A stretch of DNA of 64,000 nucleotides from contig NZ_JBAHUR010000016.1 of NCBI RefSeq assembly GCF_036689815.1, forward strand, positions 1 to 64,000, written 5' to 3'. The DNA is from Magnetovibrio sp. PR-2. Its GTDB lineage: Bacteria > Pseudomonadota > Alphaproteobacteria > Rhodospirillales > Magnetovibrionaceae. The notes under the pieces were generated by a model. It was not told the origin of the DNA. It ran no database searches and saw nothing but the letters and a program-made list of their open reading frames with translations. Shown here in pieces: positions 53,617 through 61,190 of the stretch. The stretch's first letter is position 1; the number at the start of each line of letters is the position of its first letter. The translations under genes and the position numbers were made by a program.

Positions 53617-54026
53617 GCCTTCACTCTCTTCACCATCATGTCGGCTAAGGTGTAGCTATCCAGAACATTCATGAAGCTTTTGCGCGCTTCGGCGAACACA
53701 CCCGTCAAACGGCAATCCCCCATTAAGGGACATTTGCTGGTTTCAGGGTCGAAACATTCTTGAATGTTCATGTGAGGCTCAGTCAATTTGACAACTGCCG
53801 CAATGCTTATGTCTTCAGGCGCCTTCGCCAACCGGACACCACCCGATTTCCCACGCACCGTTTTGATGTAACCATTGGCACCGAGGTTGTGCACGACTTT
53901 GACCATGTGATTTCGCGAAACACCATAGTGTTCGGAAATCTCTGTTACAGTCACCAAACGGCCCGGTTGATCTGCAATGTAGAGCAGCGCGCGCAACGAA
54001 AAGTCGGTGTAAGATGTCAATTGCAT
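53604..54026 (-). CDS. nsrR: NsrR-type Rrf2-family iron-sulfur regulator
   Basis: A 140-residue regulator with the NsrR start MQLTSYTDFSLRALLYIA and the helix-turn-helix ISEHYGVSRNHMVKVVHNLGANGYI, RGKSGGVRLA. Three cysteines in ECFDPETSKCPLMGDCRL would hold a nitric-oxide-sensitive cluster. NsrR usually controls NO detoxification; its genes are not in the window. It is convergent with the rnf unit and marks the right edge of the nif island. Confidence 0.88.
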   Translation of the reverse strand: MQLTSYTDFSLRALLYIADQPGRLVTVTEISEHYGVSRNHMVKVVHNLGANGYIKTVRGKSGGVRLAKAPEDISIAAVVKLTEPHMNIQECFDPETSKCPLMGDCRLTGVFAEARKSFMNVLDSYTLADMMVKRVKAQAS

Positions 54027-54453
54027 GCCAGGAGTATAGAGCTCTTCATCAAGCTTTCAACACAACTGTTATAGGTTGATGACCACTAATTCACACAGGC
54101 TTTGGTGATGGCCGTTCCGAGTGCCAAACTGTCACCGTTAGATATGATTTTCAAATCAATCAAAACAAGACGGCAAATGTCCAGCACGAAACAAAGAGCC
54201 CTGGACGCTCTGTCTCGAACGCGTTTCATAACGCTCAACAACAAGCCTCTACAGGGGGTAAGAAAGGCTGGTTTGCATAACGGATTTGTGAATAAAAAAA
54301 CGCCCGCAAAGCGAATTTTGCCTGCGTTTTCTTGCATTTTCTAACCGATTTAATGCGCAGCAGCACCTTCCGCGCCTAGCCCCGTTTGCCACCGTCTTCA
54401 AATTGACAGTCGAAATTCCAGTATTTTCGAAAGTGACTCGTTTTAAGGAGAGA
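54027..54453. other. Gene-poor stretch between nsrR and the tRNA-Leu region
   Basis: About 430 bases with no gene that I can support. Small open frames exist on both strands (for example 54086-54337), but neither has a family signature. The only clear element is a terminator-like hairpin at 54294-54330. Confidence 0.6.
54294..54330 (-). terminator. Probable rho-independent terminator downstream of the tRNA-Leu remnant
   Basis: On the minus strand AACGCAGGCAAA and TTTGCGGGCGTT form an interrupted stem with the loop ATTCGC, followed by a run of T. It lies about 125 bases past the 3' end of the split tRNA-Leu, where the original tRNA unit would end. Confidence 0.7.
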
Positions 54454-54511
54454 TGGTGCGGGCGGCCGGACTTGAACCGGCAAGGCCTTGCGGCCGACAG
54501 ATTTTAAGTCT
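54454..54511 (-). pseudogene. 3' part of a split intronless tRNA-Leu(UAA)
   Basis: On the minus strand this carries AGACTTAAAATCTG (the anticodon loop with TAA) and everything to the encoded CCA, identical over the 3' exon to the complete tRNA at 55473. The 5' half is replaced by unrelated DNA. It cannot fold as a tRNA by itself. Joined to the 5' part at 55909-55947 through the shared AGACTTAAAA it gives a perfect intronless tRNA-Leu(UAA). Confidence 0.85.
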
Positions 54512-54513
54512 CG

Positions 54514-54525
54514 ACTGTGCACAGT
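54514..54525. repeat. Perfect 12-bp palindrome beside the right core site
   Basis: ACTGTGCACAGT lies 3 bases inside the element next to the 3' tRNA part. It may be a recombinase or accessory protein site. Confidence 0.4.
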
Positions 54526-54595
54526 AACATATTGATACAAAAAGCGTATTTCCAGCACACGAAAAACTGTATCGAAACAGTGTACTGAACGATCA

Positions 54596-55453
54596 TTATT
54601 TGAATAGCGTGAGAATTACCGACACGAACGTATCAAGTGCGGGTACAGACAAAAGTGTAAAGCCAATCGCATAAAAAGCAACTGCTGCATGACGAACGTA
54701 ATAGTTTTGATCTGTTAAAGCAGCATACTCTTCTGCCATAACATAAGCTGTACCCCCACTATACAAATCCTCATGCCTTTCGACATAATGAGCAATAGTC
54801 AACTCAATATCTTTTCTCTGACCATCCGTTTCAATGTGCTTATCAATTAAATTTGCAAACACTTCCTGGTAATCACTAAACACAAGACTACCATTTTTTT
54901 GAGCTTCGGCCTTGCCATTTTCCTTTTCCTCGCATGTTTCAAAAAATACAAACGAAGTTAGATTATATTTATCTGAAAGATAGCTTTCGTATTCATTCTG
55001 CAAAATCTCTTGGCGCAAATCCCGCGCCATATTTTTTGTAGTGACACGTTCTTCGTGCTCAACATACTCAGATTTTGATCCAAAGAGTTTAATCAGCTTA
55101 GGGCAAAAGAGCTGGAATAAAATTGATCCCACTGCAATGGACGTTAGCCCAAAGTAAAACAGGTATAAGCGATAACTTATTTCCAAGTCTGCGTTACCGC
55201 TATAACCTAGGAGGTGAAGCAGTGGTGACTGACCAATAATGTCAGCAGACATTGCGGCTAGCTCAATCAACTTTTTATTGAAAAGTATAAAATACCCAAA
55301 AAGAGGGATGAGAACTGTCGACTTAACTAGTCGAGAGTTACCCAAACGTCGCAACTCCGTCCAATCGCTCAGTTGACGCAAGAACACGAGATAGACGCCA
55401 GTGGTTCCGTTTCGTTTGTATGTGAACCTACGGAAAAATTTAGCGAGGTACAT
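54596..55453 (-). CDS. AT-rich membrane protein of unknown function (element cargo)
   Basis: A 285-residue protein, unlike its neighbours in base composition. Three membrane segments are likely: about 45-63, 90-115 and 262-283. The middle of about 140 residues is soluble and charged (FGSKSEYVEHEERVTTKNMARDLRQEIL). I do not recognise a family. It lies 19 bases downstream of the intron-bearing tRNA-Leu on the same strand. The start at ATG 55453 has no clear ribosome site. Such small cargo genes are often defence or immunity proteins, but nothing here shows it. Confidence 0.72.
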   Translation of the reverse strand: MYLAKFFRRFTYKRNGTTGVYLVFLRQLSDWTELRRLGNSRLVKSTVLIPLFGYFILFNKKLIELAAMSADIIGQSPLLHLLGYSGNADLEISYRLYLFYFGLTSIAVGSILFQLFCPKLIKLFGSKSEYVEHEERVTTKNMARDLRQEILQNEYESYLSDKYNLTSFVFFETCEEKENGKAEAQKNGSLVFSDYQEVFANLIDKHIETDGQRKDIELTIAHYVERHEDLYSGGTAYVMAEEYAALTDQNYYVRHAAVAFYAIGFTLLSVPALDTFVSVILTLFK

Positions 55454-55472
55454 TATCAATGCTCTAAGTAAA

Positions 55473-55774
55473 TGGTGCGGGCGGCCGGACTTGAACCGGC
55501 AAGGCCTTGCGGCCGACAGATTTTCTTACCAACTACGACTTTCGTCGCCACGAAATAGTGTTTGTGGCCTGGACTTTCTCTTCACCATAACATCTCGCCT
55601 TAGGTGCTGCCCGTCAAGTCTCTACACGTTCCCATTGATGGGCTTCGCTCGGGATTGCCATGTCAAAATTGACGAAAGGTTTCCCCGAATTTGAGCAGTT
55701 CTACTCCCACCGTTTCCGATGGGGCACTCAATTTTTCATAAGTCTGTTGTGTTTACCAATTTCACCACGCCCGC
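55473..55774 (-). tRNA. tRNA-Leu(UAA) interrupted by a group I intron
   Basis: On the minus strand the 35-base 5' exon begins GCGGGCGTGGTGAAATTGG and ends ACAGACTT; the 52-base 3' exon begins AAAATCTGTC and ends CGCCCGCACCA. Spliced, they make an 87-base tRNA with a 7-bp acceptor stem, loop CTTAAAA with anticodon TAA, a long variable arm (leucine type) and encoded CCA. The intron splits the anticodon between its first and second base, the same place as in cyanobacterial and plastid tRNA-Leu(UAA). It is the only complete tRNA-Leu(UAA) in the window. Confidence 0.93.
55525..55739 (-). ncRNA. Group I (IC3-type) self-splicing intron in tRNA-Leu(UAA)
   Basis: A 215-base intron with no open reading frame. 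The conserved core is visible on the minus strand: GGCAATCCCGAGC (P/Q, near 55641-55659), GAGACTTGACGGGCAGC (R, near 55604-55624) and AAGAGAAAGTCCAGGCC (S, near 55565-55581), with TTCGGGGAAACCTTT near 55676-55692. The 5' exon ends in T and the intron ends in G, as required. The size is like the Azoarcus tRNA-Ile and Agrobacterium tRNA-Arg introns. Confidence 0.92.
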
Positions 55775-55840
55775 ATAATTTTTAATGCTGCAAGAAAAAC
55801 AACATTATTCATCCACGAAGCTAGAACATATCTCCTGTAC

Positions 55841-55860
55841 TAACTGTACCATAACTGTAC
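55841..55860. repeat. Direct repeats near the left end of the element
   Basis: TAACTGTAC occurs at 55841-55849 and 55852-55860 (11-bp period), with a further CTGTAC at 55835-55840. A similar AACTGTATC is at 54565-54573 near the other end. They may be arm-type binding sites or operators. Confidence 0.4.
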
Positions 55861-55908
55861 TACGTCAATTTTACAACAAAATCAATAACTTAATGCAAAA
55901 AATATATT

Positions 55909-55947
55909 TTTTAAGTCTGTTGTGTTTACCAATTTCACCACGCCCGC
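55909..55947 (-). pseudogene. 5' part of a split intronless tRNA-Leu(UAA)
   Basis: On the minus strand it reads GCGGGCGTGGTGAAATTGG through ACAGACTTAAAA, identical to the 5' exon of the complete tRNA plus the intronless junction, then diverges into AT-rich DNA. It is the partner of the 3' part at 54454. It shows that this copy had no intron, since AAAA follows CTT directly. Confidence 0.85.
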
Positions 55948-56022
55948 ATAAGGCCTAAGAATCGGTCCCCCGAACCTATTCAAAGCGAGCCCGAGTTGCA
56001 AGATCGAGTTGCACGGAACGGC

Positions 56023-56796
56023 TTATTTCAGCTCATCACCCTCGGTTTCACCGCGAATAACGTCACCGCCCACCGATTCGATCAGCTCCACCAAAGCCTC
56101 ACACGCCACGTCTACCGGCGCTTCGTCTTCGCCGCGGACTACCAAATTGGTGCCAAACTTGCCCATTTTCAAAAACGGGTAGGAGCCAATGTCCACATCC
56201 GGGTGGGCTTTTTGCACGTCGCCCAGCTCAATCGCAATCATGCCTTCCGATATTCCGATGGTCGAAACCGTCTTCGAAACCAAAATTTTCCCACCCGCAA
56301 GGGTCCCTTTGATGCCGTCGAACATGGCCTGGGCGATTTTGGGCACGCCCGCCATGACATAAACGTTTTCCACGCGAAAGCCCGGCGCGACCGAGACGGG
56401 GTTATCGATAAGCTCCGCCCCGACAGGGGTTCTGGCCATCATCATGCGCGCTGGGTTGGCGCGGTCGCCGTAGTGGGCGAGCAAACGCCGCTCGGCTTCT
56501 GGGTTGATGCCGAAATCGAGCCCAAAGGCTTTGGCCACGCACGCGGCGGTAATATCATCGTGGGTCGAACCGATCCCGCCTGTGGTGAAGACATAAGTGT
56601 ACTTCGCCCGGCAATGGTTGAGGGTTTCGATAATGACCTCTTCCACATCGGGAATAACCCGGCATTCTTTGAGCGGGATGCCGACTTTGGTGAGTTCCAT
56701 CGCCAAATAGTTCAAATTGGCGTCTTTGGTGCGCCCGGACAACACTTCGTTACCGATGATCAGGACGCAAGCGGTGGCATTTTCAGAATTTGTCAT
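56023..56796 (-). CDS. CinA/MoaB-like competence-damage family protein
   Basis: A 257-residue protein with the MoCF_biosynth fold: VLIIGNEVLSGRTKDANLNYLAMELTKVGI and VFTTGGIGSTHDDITAACVAKAFGL. It corresponds to the CinA N-terminal domain without the nicotinamide-mononucleotide deamidase part. ATG at 56796 (MTNSENATACV) starts the domain; the upstream frame is rejected. In other alphaproteobacteria this form is a stand-alone gene. The function is uncertain. Confidence 0.92.
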   Translation of the reverse strand: MTNSENATACVLIIGNEVLSGRTKDANLNYLAMELTKVGIPLKECRVIPDVEEVIIETLNHCRAKYTYVFTTGGIGSTHDDITAACVAKAFGLDFGINPEAERRLLAHYGDRANPARMMMARTPVGAELIDNPVSVAPGFRVENVYVMAGVPKIAQAMFDGIKGTLAGGKILVSKTVSTIGISEGMIAIELGDVQKAHPDVDIGSYPFLKMGKFGTNLVVRGEDEAPVDVACEALVELIESVGGDVIRGETEGDELK

Positions 56797-56921
56797 GACC
56801 TTAATGTAAGAAGAACATCCAAGCTGCGCAATGCGCGGCTTGGCAAGCGCGACCGCGCGCCGGCGCTTATGCGCCGTGAGCCAAGGGGGGCGCAGCCGCC
56901 CGCCCGGCGTTTGAGGGGCAA

Positions 56922-57899
56922 CTAAAGATAATCCATCAACATGGCAACCAAAGGAATATCCGCCGGCGGCATGGGCAGTTGGTTTAAGCGGTTGGGCTTC
57001 ACCCACTGAAGCTCTTGTCCCTCATGCCCCTTCACCGTGCCTGTCCACGTGCGGCAGAGATACAGCGGCATGATCAAATGGAAGCTTTCATAAGCATGGC
57101 TCGCAAACGTAAACGGGGCGAGGCAGCTTTCCGAGATATCGATGTCGAGTTCTTCTTTGAGCTCCCGCACCAAGGCGACTTCGGGTGTTTCGTCGTCATG
57201 CACCTTGCCGCCCGGAAACTCCCACAGGCCCGCCATGGACTTGCCTTCTGGCCGTTGCGCCATCAACACGCGCCCGTCGGTGTCGATCAAGGCCACAGCC
57301 GTGACCAACAGCTTGGGCTTAGCCGCTTCACGGGCGAACCAGTCTTCGGCCTTTTGCACGTAGATCTTGGCCTCGACATTGGCGCAGCGCCCATGCATTT
57401 CGGTATTGATGTGGCTGTAGACAAACCCGGCCTTTTCCAGCACCCGGCCGGATGCGGGGTTGTCCGGGTGCACGCCGCCCGCCACTTGGGAGAGTTTGGC
57501 GCGTTCGAACGCAAAGCGCACGGCGGCCCGTGAGGCTTCTGTGCCAAAACCTTGGCCCCAAAAGTCTTTTCCCAGCCAATAGCCGAACGTGTTGTCGCCC
57601 GTGCCCATGTTCACATCAATGGTGCCGATCACATCGCCTTCGATGCGGCGCTCCATGGCAAAAACATGACGCGTGTTGGCATTGCGGTCCAGCATGACTT
57701 TTTCAATAAAGGCCTCGGCATCGCTCAAGGCATAGGGATAGGGCATGCGCTCGGTATAACGGCTGACACCCTCATCATTGCAGAGCTCCACCAAGCGATC
57801 CGCATCGGCCTCTGTGAGACGGCGCAGGCGCAAGCGCGGCGTTTCCAGCACCGCGATGTTCACTGGCATCAATGCCGTCATACACCCCTGATCCGACAT
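56922..57899 (-). CDS. GNAT acetyltransferase fused to a MutT-type Nudix hydrolase
   Basis: A 325-residue two-domain protein. The N-terminal GNAT domain (about 15-185) has TPRLRLRRLTEADADRLVEL and WLGKDFWGQGFGTEASRA. The C-terminal Nudix domain (about 195-325) has the full box G-x5-E-x7-REL-x-EEL in GGKVHDDETPEVALVRELKEELD, so it can probably remove 8-oxo-dGTP-type nucleotides. It lies 3 bases from argJ, near secA, as in other alphaproteobacteria, where the two parts are separate or fused. Confidence 0.93.
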   Translation of the reverse strand: MSDQGCMTALMPVNIAVLETPRLRLRRLTEADADRLVELCNDEGVSRYTERMPYPYALSDAEAFIEKVMLDRNANTRHVFAMERRIEGDVIGTIDVNMGTGDNTFGYWLGKDFWGQGFGTEASRAAVRFAFERAKLSQVAGGVHPDNPASGRVLEKAGFVYSHINTEMHGRCANVEAKIYVQKAEDWFAREAAKPKLLVTAVALIDTDGRVLMAQRPEGKSMAGLWEFPGGKVHDDETPEVALVRELKEELDIDISESCLAPFTFASHAYESFHLIMPLYLCRTWTGTVKGHEGQELQWVKPNRLNQLPMPPADIPLVAMLMDYL

Positions 57900-57902
57900 G
57901 GC

Positions 57903-59135
57903 TTAAGACCTGTAGTCGGCGTTGATGGAGATATAGCCGTGGGTCAAATCGCAGGTCCAAACCGTCGCATGACCATCCGCAATGCCGACGTAGACTTCGA
58001 TATGGATGTCTTGGCCCTTCATATGCTCGGCCACGGGTGTTTCATCGTAGCCTTCAACCCGCATACCGTCTTCGGTCAACTGAACGCCACCGATGCGGAT
58101 GCCCAACTTGTCCCGGTCCGCCGCTTCGCCCGCTTTACCGACCGCCATGACGATCCGGCCCCAGTTGGCGTCTTCGCCGGCAATGGCGGTTTTGACCAAG
58201 GGGGAATTGGCAATGCACAGACCGATGCGTTTGGCCGCTTGGTCGTCTTCGGCACCTGTGACGTCGATGGTGATGAACTTGGTCGCGCCCTCACCGTCTT
58301 TGACCACTTGGTGGGCGAGATCCATCAGCACCTCGTCGAAAGCAGCTTTGAATTCGGCCAAAATCGCATCGTCAGCAGAGCTTGGCGCTTCGTTACCGGC
58401 TTGGCCCGTAGCGAACGCCATCACGGTGTCTGACGTCGATGTGTCGCTGTCCACGGTGATGGAGTTGAACGATGCGTCCGAAGACGGGCTCAACAAGTCC
58501 TGCAAAACGTTCGCTGGAATGTTGGCGTCGGTGAAGACATAACCCAGCATGGTCGCCATGTCGGGCGCAATCATGCCCGAGCCTTTGACGATGCCGTTGA
58601 TAACCACGTCCACGCCGCCGATGGAGGCGGTGCGCGACACGCCCTTGGCATAGGTGTCGGTGGTCATAATGGCGTTGGCAGCCGCTTCAAAGCTTGCCGT
58701 ACCCAGCGCCGCCTTCAAATCGGGCATGACTTGGCACACCAAGTCGTGGGGCAACGGTTCACCGATGACGCCGGTGGAGGCACTGAAGACTTCTTTGGCT
58801 TCGCAGCCCACATGTTCGGCGACGGATGCCAGGATGTGGTCCACGCTTTCTTCACCGCGCTTTCCGGTAAACGCATTGGCGTTGCCGCTGTTGACCACCA
58901 GGGCGCGGGCATAGCCGCCCGGCAGGTATTCCCGGCATTTCAGCACCGGGGCAGACGCCGTTTTGGATTTGGTGAACACACCCGCGACCGTGGTGCCGGG
59001 CGCAAATTCGGCCAGCATGACATCCGTGCGGCCTTTGTACTTCACGCCCGCTTCGACGGTGGCAAAACGCACGCCGGCGATGTCCAACATCTTGGGAAAG
59101 CTGTCGGGTGCAAGGGGAGAAATCGTCATTTCCAT
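57903..59135 (-). CDS. argJ: ArgJ, bifunctional ornithine/glutamate acetyltransferase
   Basis: A 410-residue enzyme of the arginine pathway that transfers acetyl from N-acetylornithine to glutamate. It self-cleaves before a Thr, here in APDMATMLGYVFTDANI near residue 190. Further motifs are NSGNANAFTGKRGEE and DTSTSDTVMAFATGQAG. The length is normal. It is followed by the GNAT-Nudix gene and preceded by the parvulin gene, all on one strand. Confidence 0.96.
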   Translation of the reverse strand: MEMTISPLAPDSFPKMLDIAGVRFATVEAGVKYKGRTDVMLAEFAPGTTVAGVFTKSKTASAPVLKCREYLPGGYARALVVNSGNANAFTGKRGEESVDHILASVAEHVGCEAKEVFSASTGVIGEPLPHDLVCQVMPDLKAALGTASFEAAANAIMTTDTYAKGVSRTASIGGVDVVINGIVKGSGMIAPDMATMLGYVFTDANIPANVLQDLLSPSSDASFNSITVDSDTSTSDTVMAFATGQAGNEAPSSADDAILAEFKAAFDEVLMDLAHQVVKDGEGATKFITIDVTGAEDDQAAKRIGLCIANSPLVKTAIAGEDANWGRIVMAVGKAGEAADRDKLGIRIGGVQLTEDGMRVEGYDETPVAEHMKGQDIHIEVYVGIADGHATVWTCDLTHGYISINADYRS

Positions 59136-59148
59136 TGTATTTGTCCGT

Positions 59149-59985
59149 TTACTCTTGAAGAGCCTTTAAGACTTCTTGGAAGCTCTTCTTTTCAATTTTC
59201 GCTTCAGAACGGAGCTGTTCCATAAATTGGTTGCCCAGATCCGTTGACACATCGTTGGTGAGCAGCGTGCGCAGCTCTTGATAATCGGGAAGTGTCAACG
59301 GTCGTCGTTCTTCCACCAAAATCACGTGCCAACCGAACCTGGTTTTCACGGGTATTTGGGAATGCTCGCCTGTGTCCAAGACGCTTGCGGCCTCTTCGAA
59401 CTCTTTAACCATTTGGCCGGGAATGAACCAGCCCAGTTTGCCGCCGTTTGCCTTAGTCGGGCCCGTGGAATGCTTGGACGCCAACTCAGCAAAGTCAGCA
59501 CCGTCTTCCAGCTCTTCGATCAAGGTTTTGGCGTAATCTTCGTCTTCGACCAAGATGTGACGCGCACGGGTCTCAAAACGATCTTTGATCGCGTCGATCT
59601 GTGCAGCGTAGCGTTCTTTGATCATCTCTTCGGTGACGCGCGCGCTGATATGGCGTTCCAACATCATACGCTGCAAAAACTGGTTCGAAGCTTGCTCGAC
59701 CTTGCGTTTGAATTCCGGGGTCTTGTGATATCCCAATTCCCGCGCTTTGCCCGCTGCTAAATGTACGTTCACCAGTGCTTCCATCAAGATCGGATAGACA
59801 TCACGCATCGGTGCGACCTGTAATTTGACCGGCAATAGGTTGCGCGCATTATCCACATCAGACAGGCGAATTTCAACGCCGTTCACGGTGGCGACCACCG
59901 GATCGGTTTCAACAGTTTGGGCTTCGACCGTCGCCGATGCGGAGAACATCAGCACGGCACAAAGAATGATTCGTTTCAAAAACAT
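59149..59985 (-). CDS. Exported parvulin-type peptidyl-prolyl isomerase
   Basis: A 278-residue protein with a signal peptide (about 1-22, ending ATVEA). A helical chaperone-like part is followed by a rotamase domain (about 135-235) with ETRARHILVEDEDYAKTLIEEL, FAELASKHSTGPTKANGGKLGWFIPGQMVKEFEEAA and KTRFGWHVILVEERR. It acts on secreted or outer-membrane proteins. It lies 13 bases upstream of argJ and near secA. Confidence 0.94.
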   Translation of the reverse strand: MFLKRIILCAVLMFSASATVEAQTVETDPVVATVNGVEIRLSDVDNARNLLPVKLQVAPMRDVYPILMEALVNVHLAAGKARELGYHKTPEFKRKVEQASNQFLQRMMLERHISARVTEEMIKERYAAQIDAIKDRFETRARHILVEDEDYAKTLIEELEDGADFAELASKHSTGPTKANGGKLGWFIPGQMVKEFEEAASVLDTGEHSQIPVKTRFGWHVILVEERRPLTLPDYQELRTLLTNDVSTDLGNQFMEQLRSEAKIEKKSFQEVLKALQE

Positions 59986-60158
59986 CGGTTAAGCTTTTCT
60001 CATCACTTCACTTGGCATAAAGCACATCATGTGCGTCTGGACAAGCATTGAGAAGACATCAACGCGAATTTTTCCCTCAAACAGGGCGTGTAGCCCCTTT
60101 CTCCTGCCATGACGTGTGTTACCATGGCGCCGCTTTTCACAGGAAGGATGTCAAGGCT

Positions 60159-61190
60159 TTGACCTTTCGACTTTCAGCACTGATTGTTTGTGCCTTGGGC
60201 TTTTGCGCCTGGAGCTCTCCGGCCTGGGCCGGTGACTTTTTGTTCCAGTGGGACAACGACAAGGTTGCCGACACCGACCGCCACTACACCAACGGCATGC
60301 GCATCGGTTATGTTCCCGACGACATGTGGGCACCGTTTCAATCCAGCACGGATTTTTTGGTCGCTTGGTTGGGCTTTGGTGGGTTTGGCGATATTGCGCC
60401 TGCACAGCGTGCTGACGGTTGGGTGTTCGGTCAGGATATGTACACACCTGAAGACGTCCTGTCCTACACCCCTGACCCCAATGACCGCCCGTATGCAGGC
60501 TGGACGTATGTTGGATTGACGTCCTTGGCGCAAACCCAAAATGCTAGCCTGGGCATGGACCAGCAAGACACGCTAGAGGTCGACATTGGCATCGTCGGGC
60601 CCGAAGCCCGTGCTGGAGAAACACAAAACTGGTTTCACCGCCAAATCAATGTTGCCGAATCCAATGGCTGGAACAGCCAAATCGGCACAGAACCCGGCCT
60701 GCTGATCACACGCACAGTCAAATTGCGCTCCCAAACCTGGGACGACTGGAATGATTGGGGACTGGGTGTGGATGCGATCCCGCACGCAACCGGGCAGCTG
60801 GGCAACATCAAAATCGGCGCTTCGGCGGGCCTGACCTTTCGCTTTGGCCAAAACCTCCGCGAAGATTTTGGGCCGATTTACGGCACCTTTGCGATCCCCA
60901 GACAGGCCCCGAAATCCTTCGTTTGGGCGTTCTACGCTGGGGCTGAGGGACGCGCGGTCGTGCGCGACATTTTCTTGGATGGCAACACCCTCAAAGACAG
61001 CCCGGACGTGGATCGCAATCCGTTTGTCTTGGAAAGCCGCTTCGGGCTCGTCGGCCATGTCCCGGTGCCTGAGGGCTGGGGCCTCAAAGGGGCTCGCATG
61101 GACCTCAGCCACGTCATCCGCTCGCGCGAGTTTCGTTCCCAAGACAAAATCGACCGCTACGGCAGTTTCAAGCTGATTTTGAACTTCTAG
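60159..61190 (+). CDS. LpxR-like outer-membrane lipid A deacylase
   Basis: A 343-residue protein with a signal peptide (LTFRLSALIVCALGFCAWSSPAWA). The DUF2219/LpxR features FQWDNDKVADTDRHYTNGMRIGY, containing the Asn-Asp and Thr/Ser residues of the active site, and RPYAGWTYVGLTSL are present; the end is a beta-strand with terminal Phe. The start is taken as TTG at 60159 after GGAAGG, because it puts the signal peptide at the N-terminus; a longer ATG frame begins at 60048. LpxR removes the 3'-acyl chains of lipid A. Confidence 0.85.
   Translation: MTFRLSALIVCALGFCAWSSPAWAGDFLFQWDNDKVADTDRHYTNGMRIGYVPDDMWAPFQSSTDFLVAWLGFGGFGDIAPAQRADGWVFGQDMYTPEDVLSYTPDPNDRPYAGWTYVGLTSLAQTQNASLGMDQQDTLEVDIGIVGPEARAGETQNWFHRQINVAESNGWNSQIGTEPGLLITRTVKLRSQTWDDWNDWGLGVDAIPHATGQLGNIKIGASAGLTFRFGQNLREDFGPIYGTFAIPRQAPKSFVWAFYAGAEGRAVVRDIFLDGNTLKDSPDVDRNPFVLESRFGLVGHVPVPEGWGLKGARMDLSHVIRSREFRSQDKIDRYGSFKLILNF

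Larger units (their letters stand above)
54502..55918 (-). mobile_element. Probable 1.4-kb integrated element in tRNA-Leu(UAA)
   Basis: The two halves of an intronless tRNA-Leu(UAA) lie at the ends, sharing the core AGACTTAAAA (54502-54511 and 55909-55918), which is the anticodon loop, a common crossover site of tyrosine integrases. Between them are a complete intron-bearing tRNA-Leu(UAA) and an AT-rich gene for a membrane protein. No integrase is visible, so it would be non-autonomous or decayed. Repeats TAACTGTAC (55841-55849, 55852-55860) near one end and a 12-bp palindrome near the other may be protein-binding sites. Confidence 0.65.

Noticed and set aside
54086-54344. Two overlapping small frames near nsrR
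   Set aside because: No ribosome site, no recognisable motif, and they overlap each other on opposite strands and include the terminator-like hairpin.
54596-55453. Group II intron or retroelement within the tRNA-Leu insert
   Set aside because: The cargo protein has no reverse-transcriptase or maturase motif, and the intron has a group I core, not domain V of group II.
56797-56921. GC-rich inverted segments between the CinA-like and GNAT-Nudix genes
   Set aside because: Some local symmetry around GCGCGCCGGCGC, but no clear stem with T tract and no repetition elsewhere in the window.
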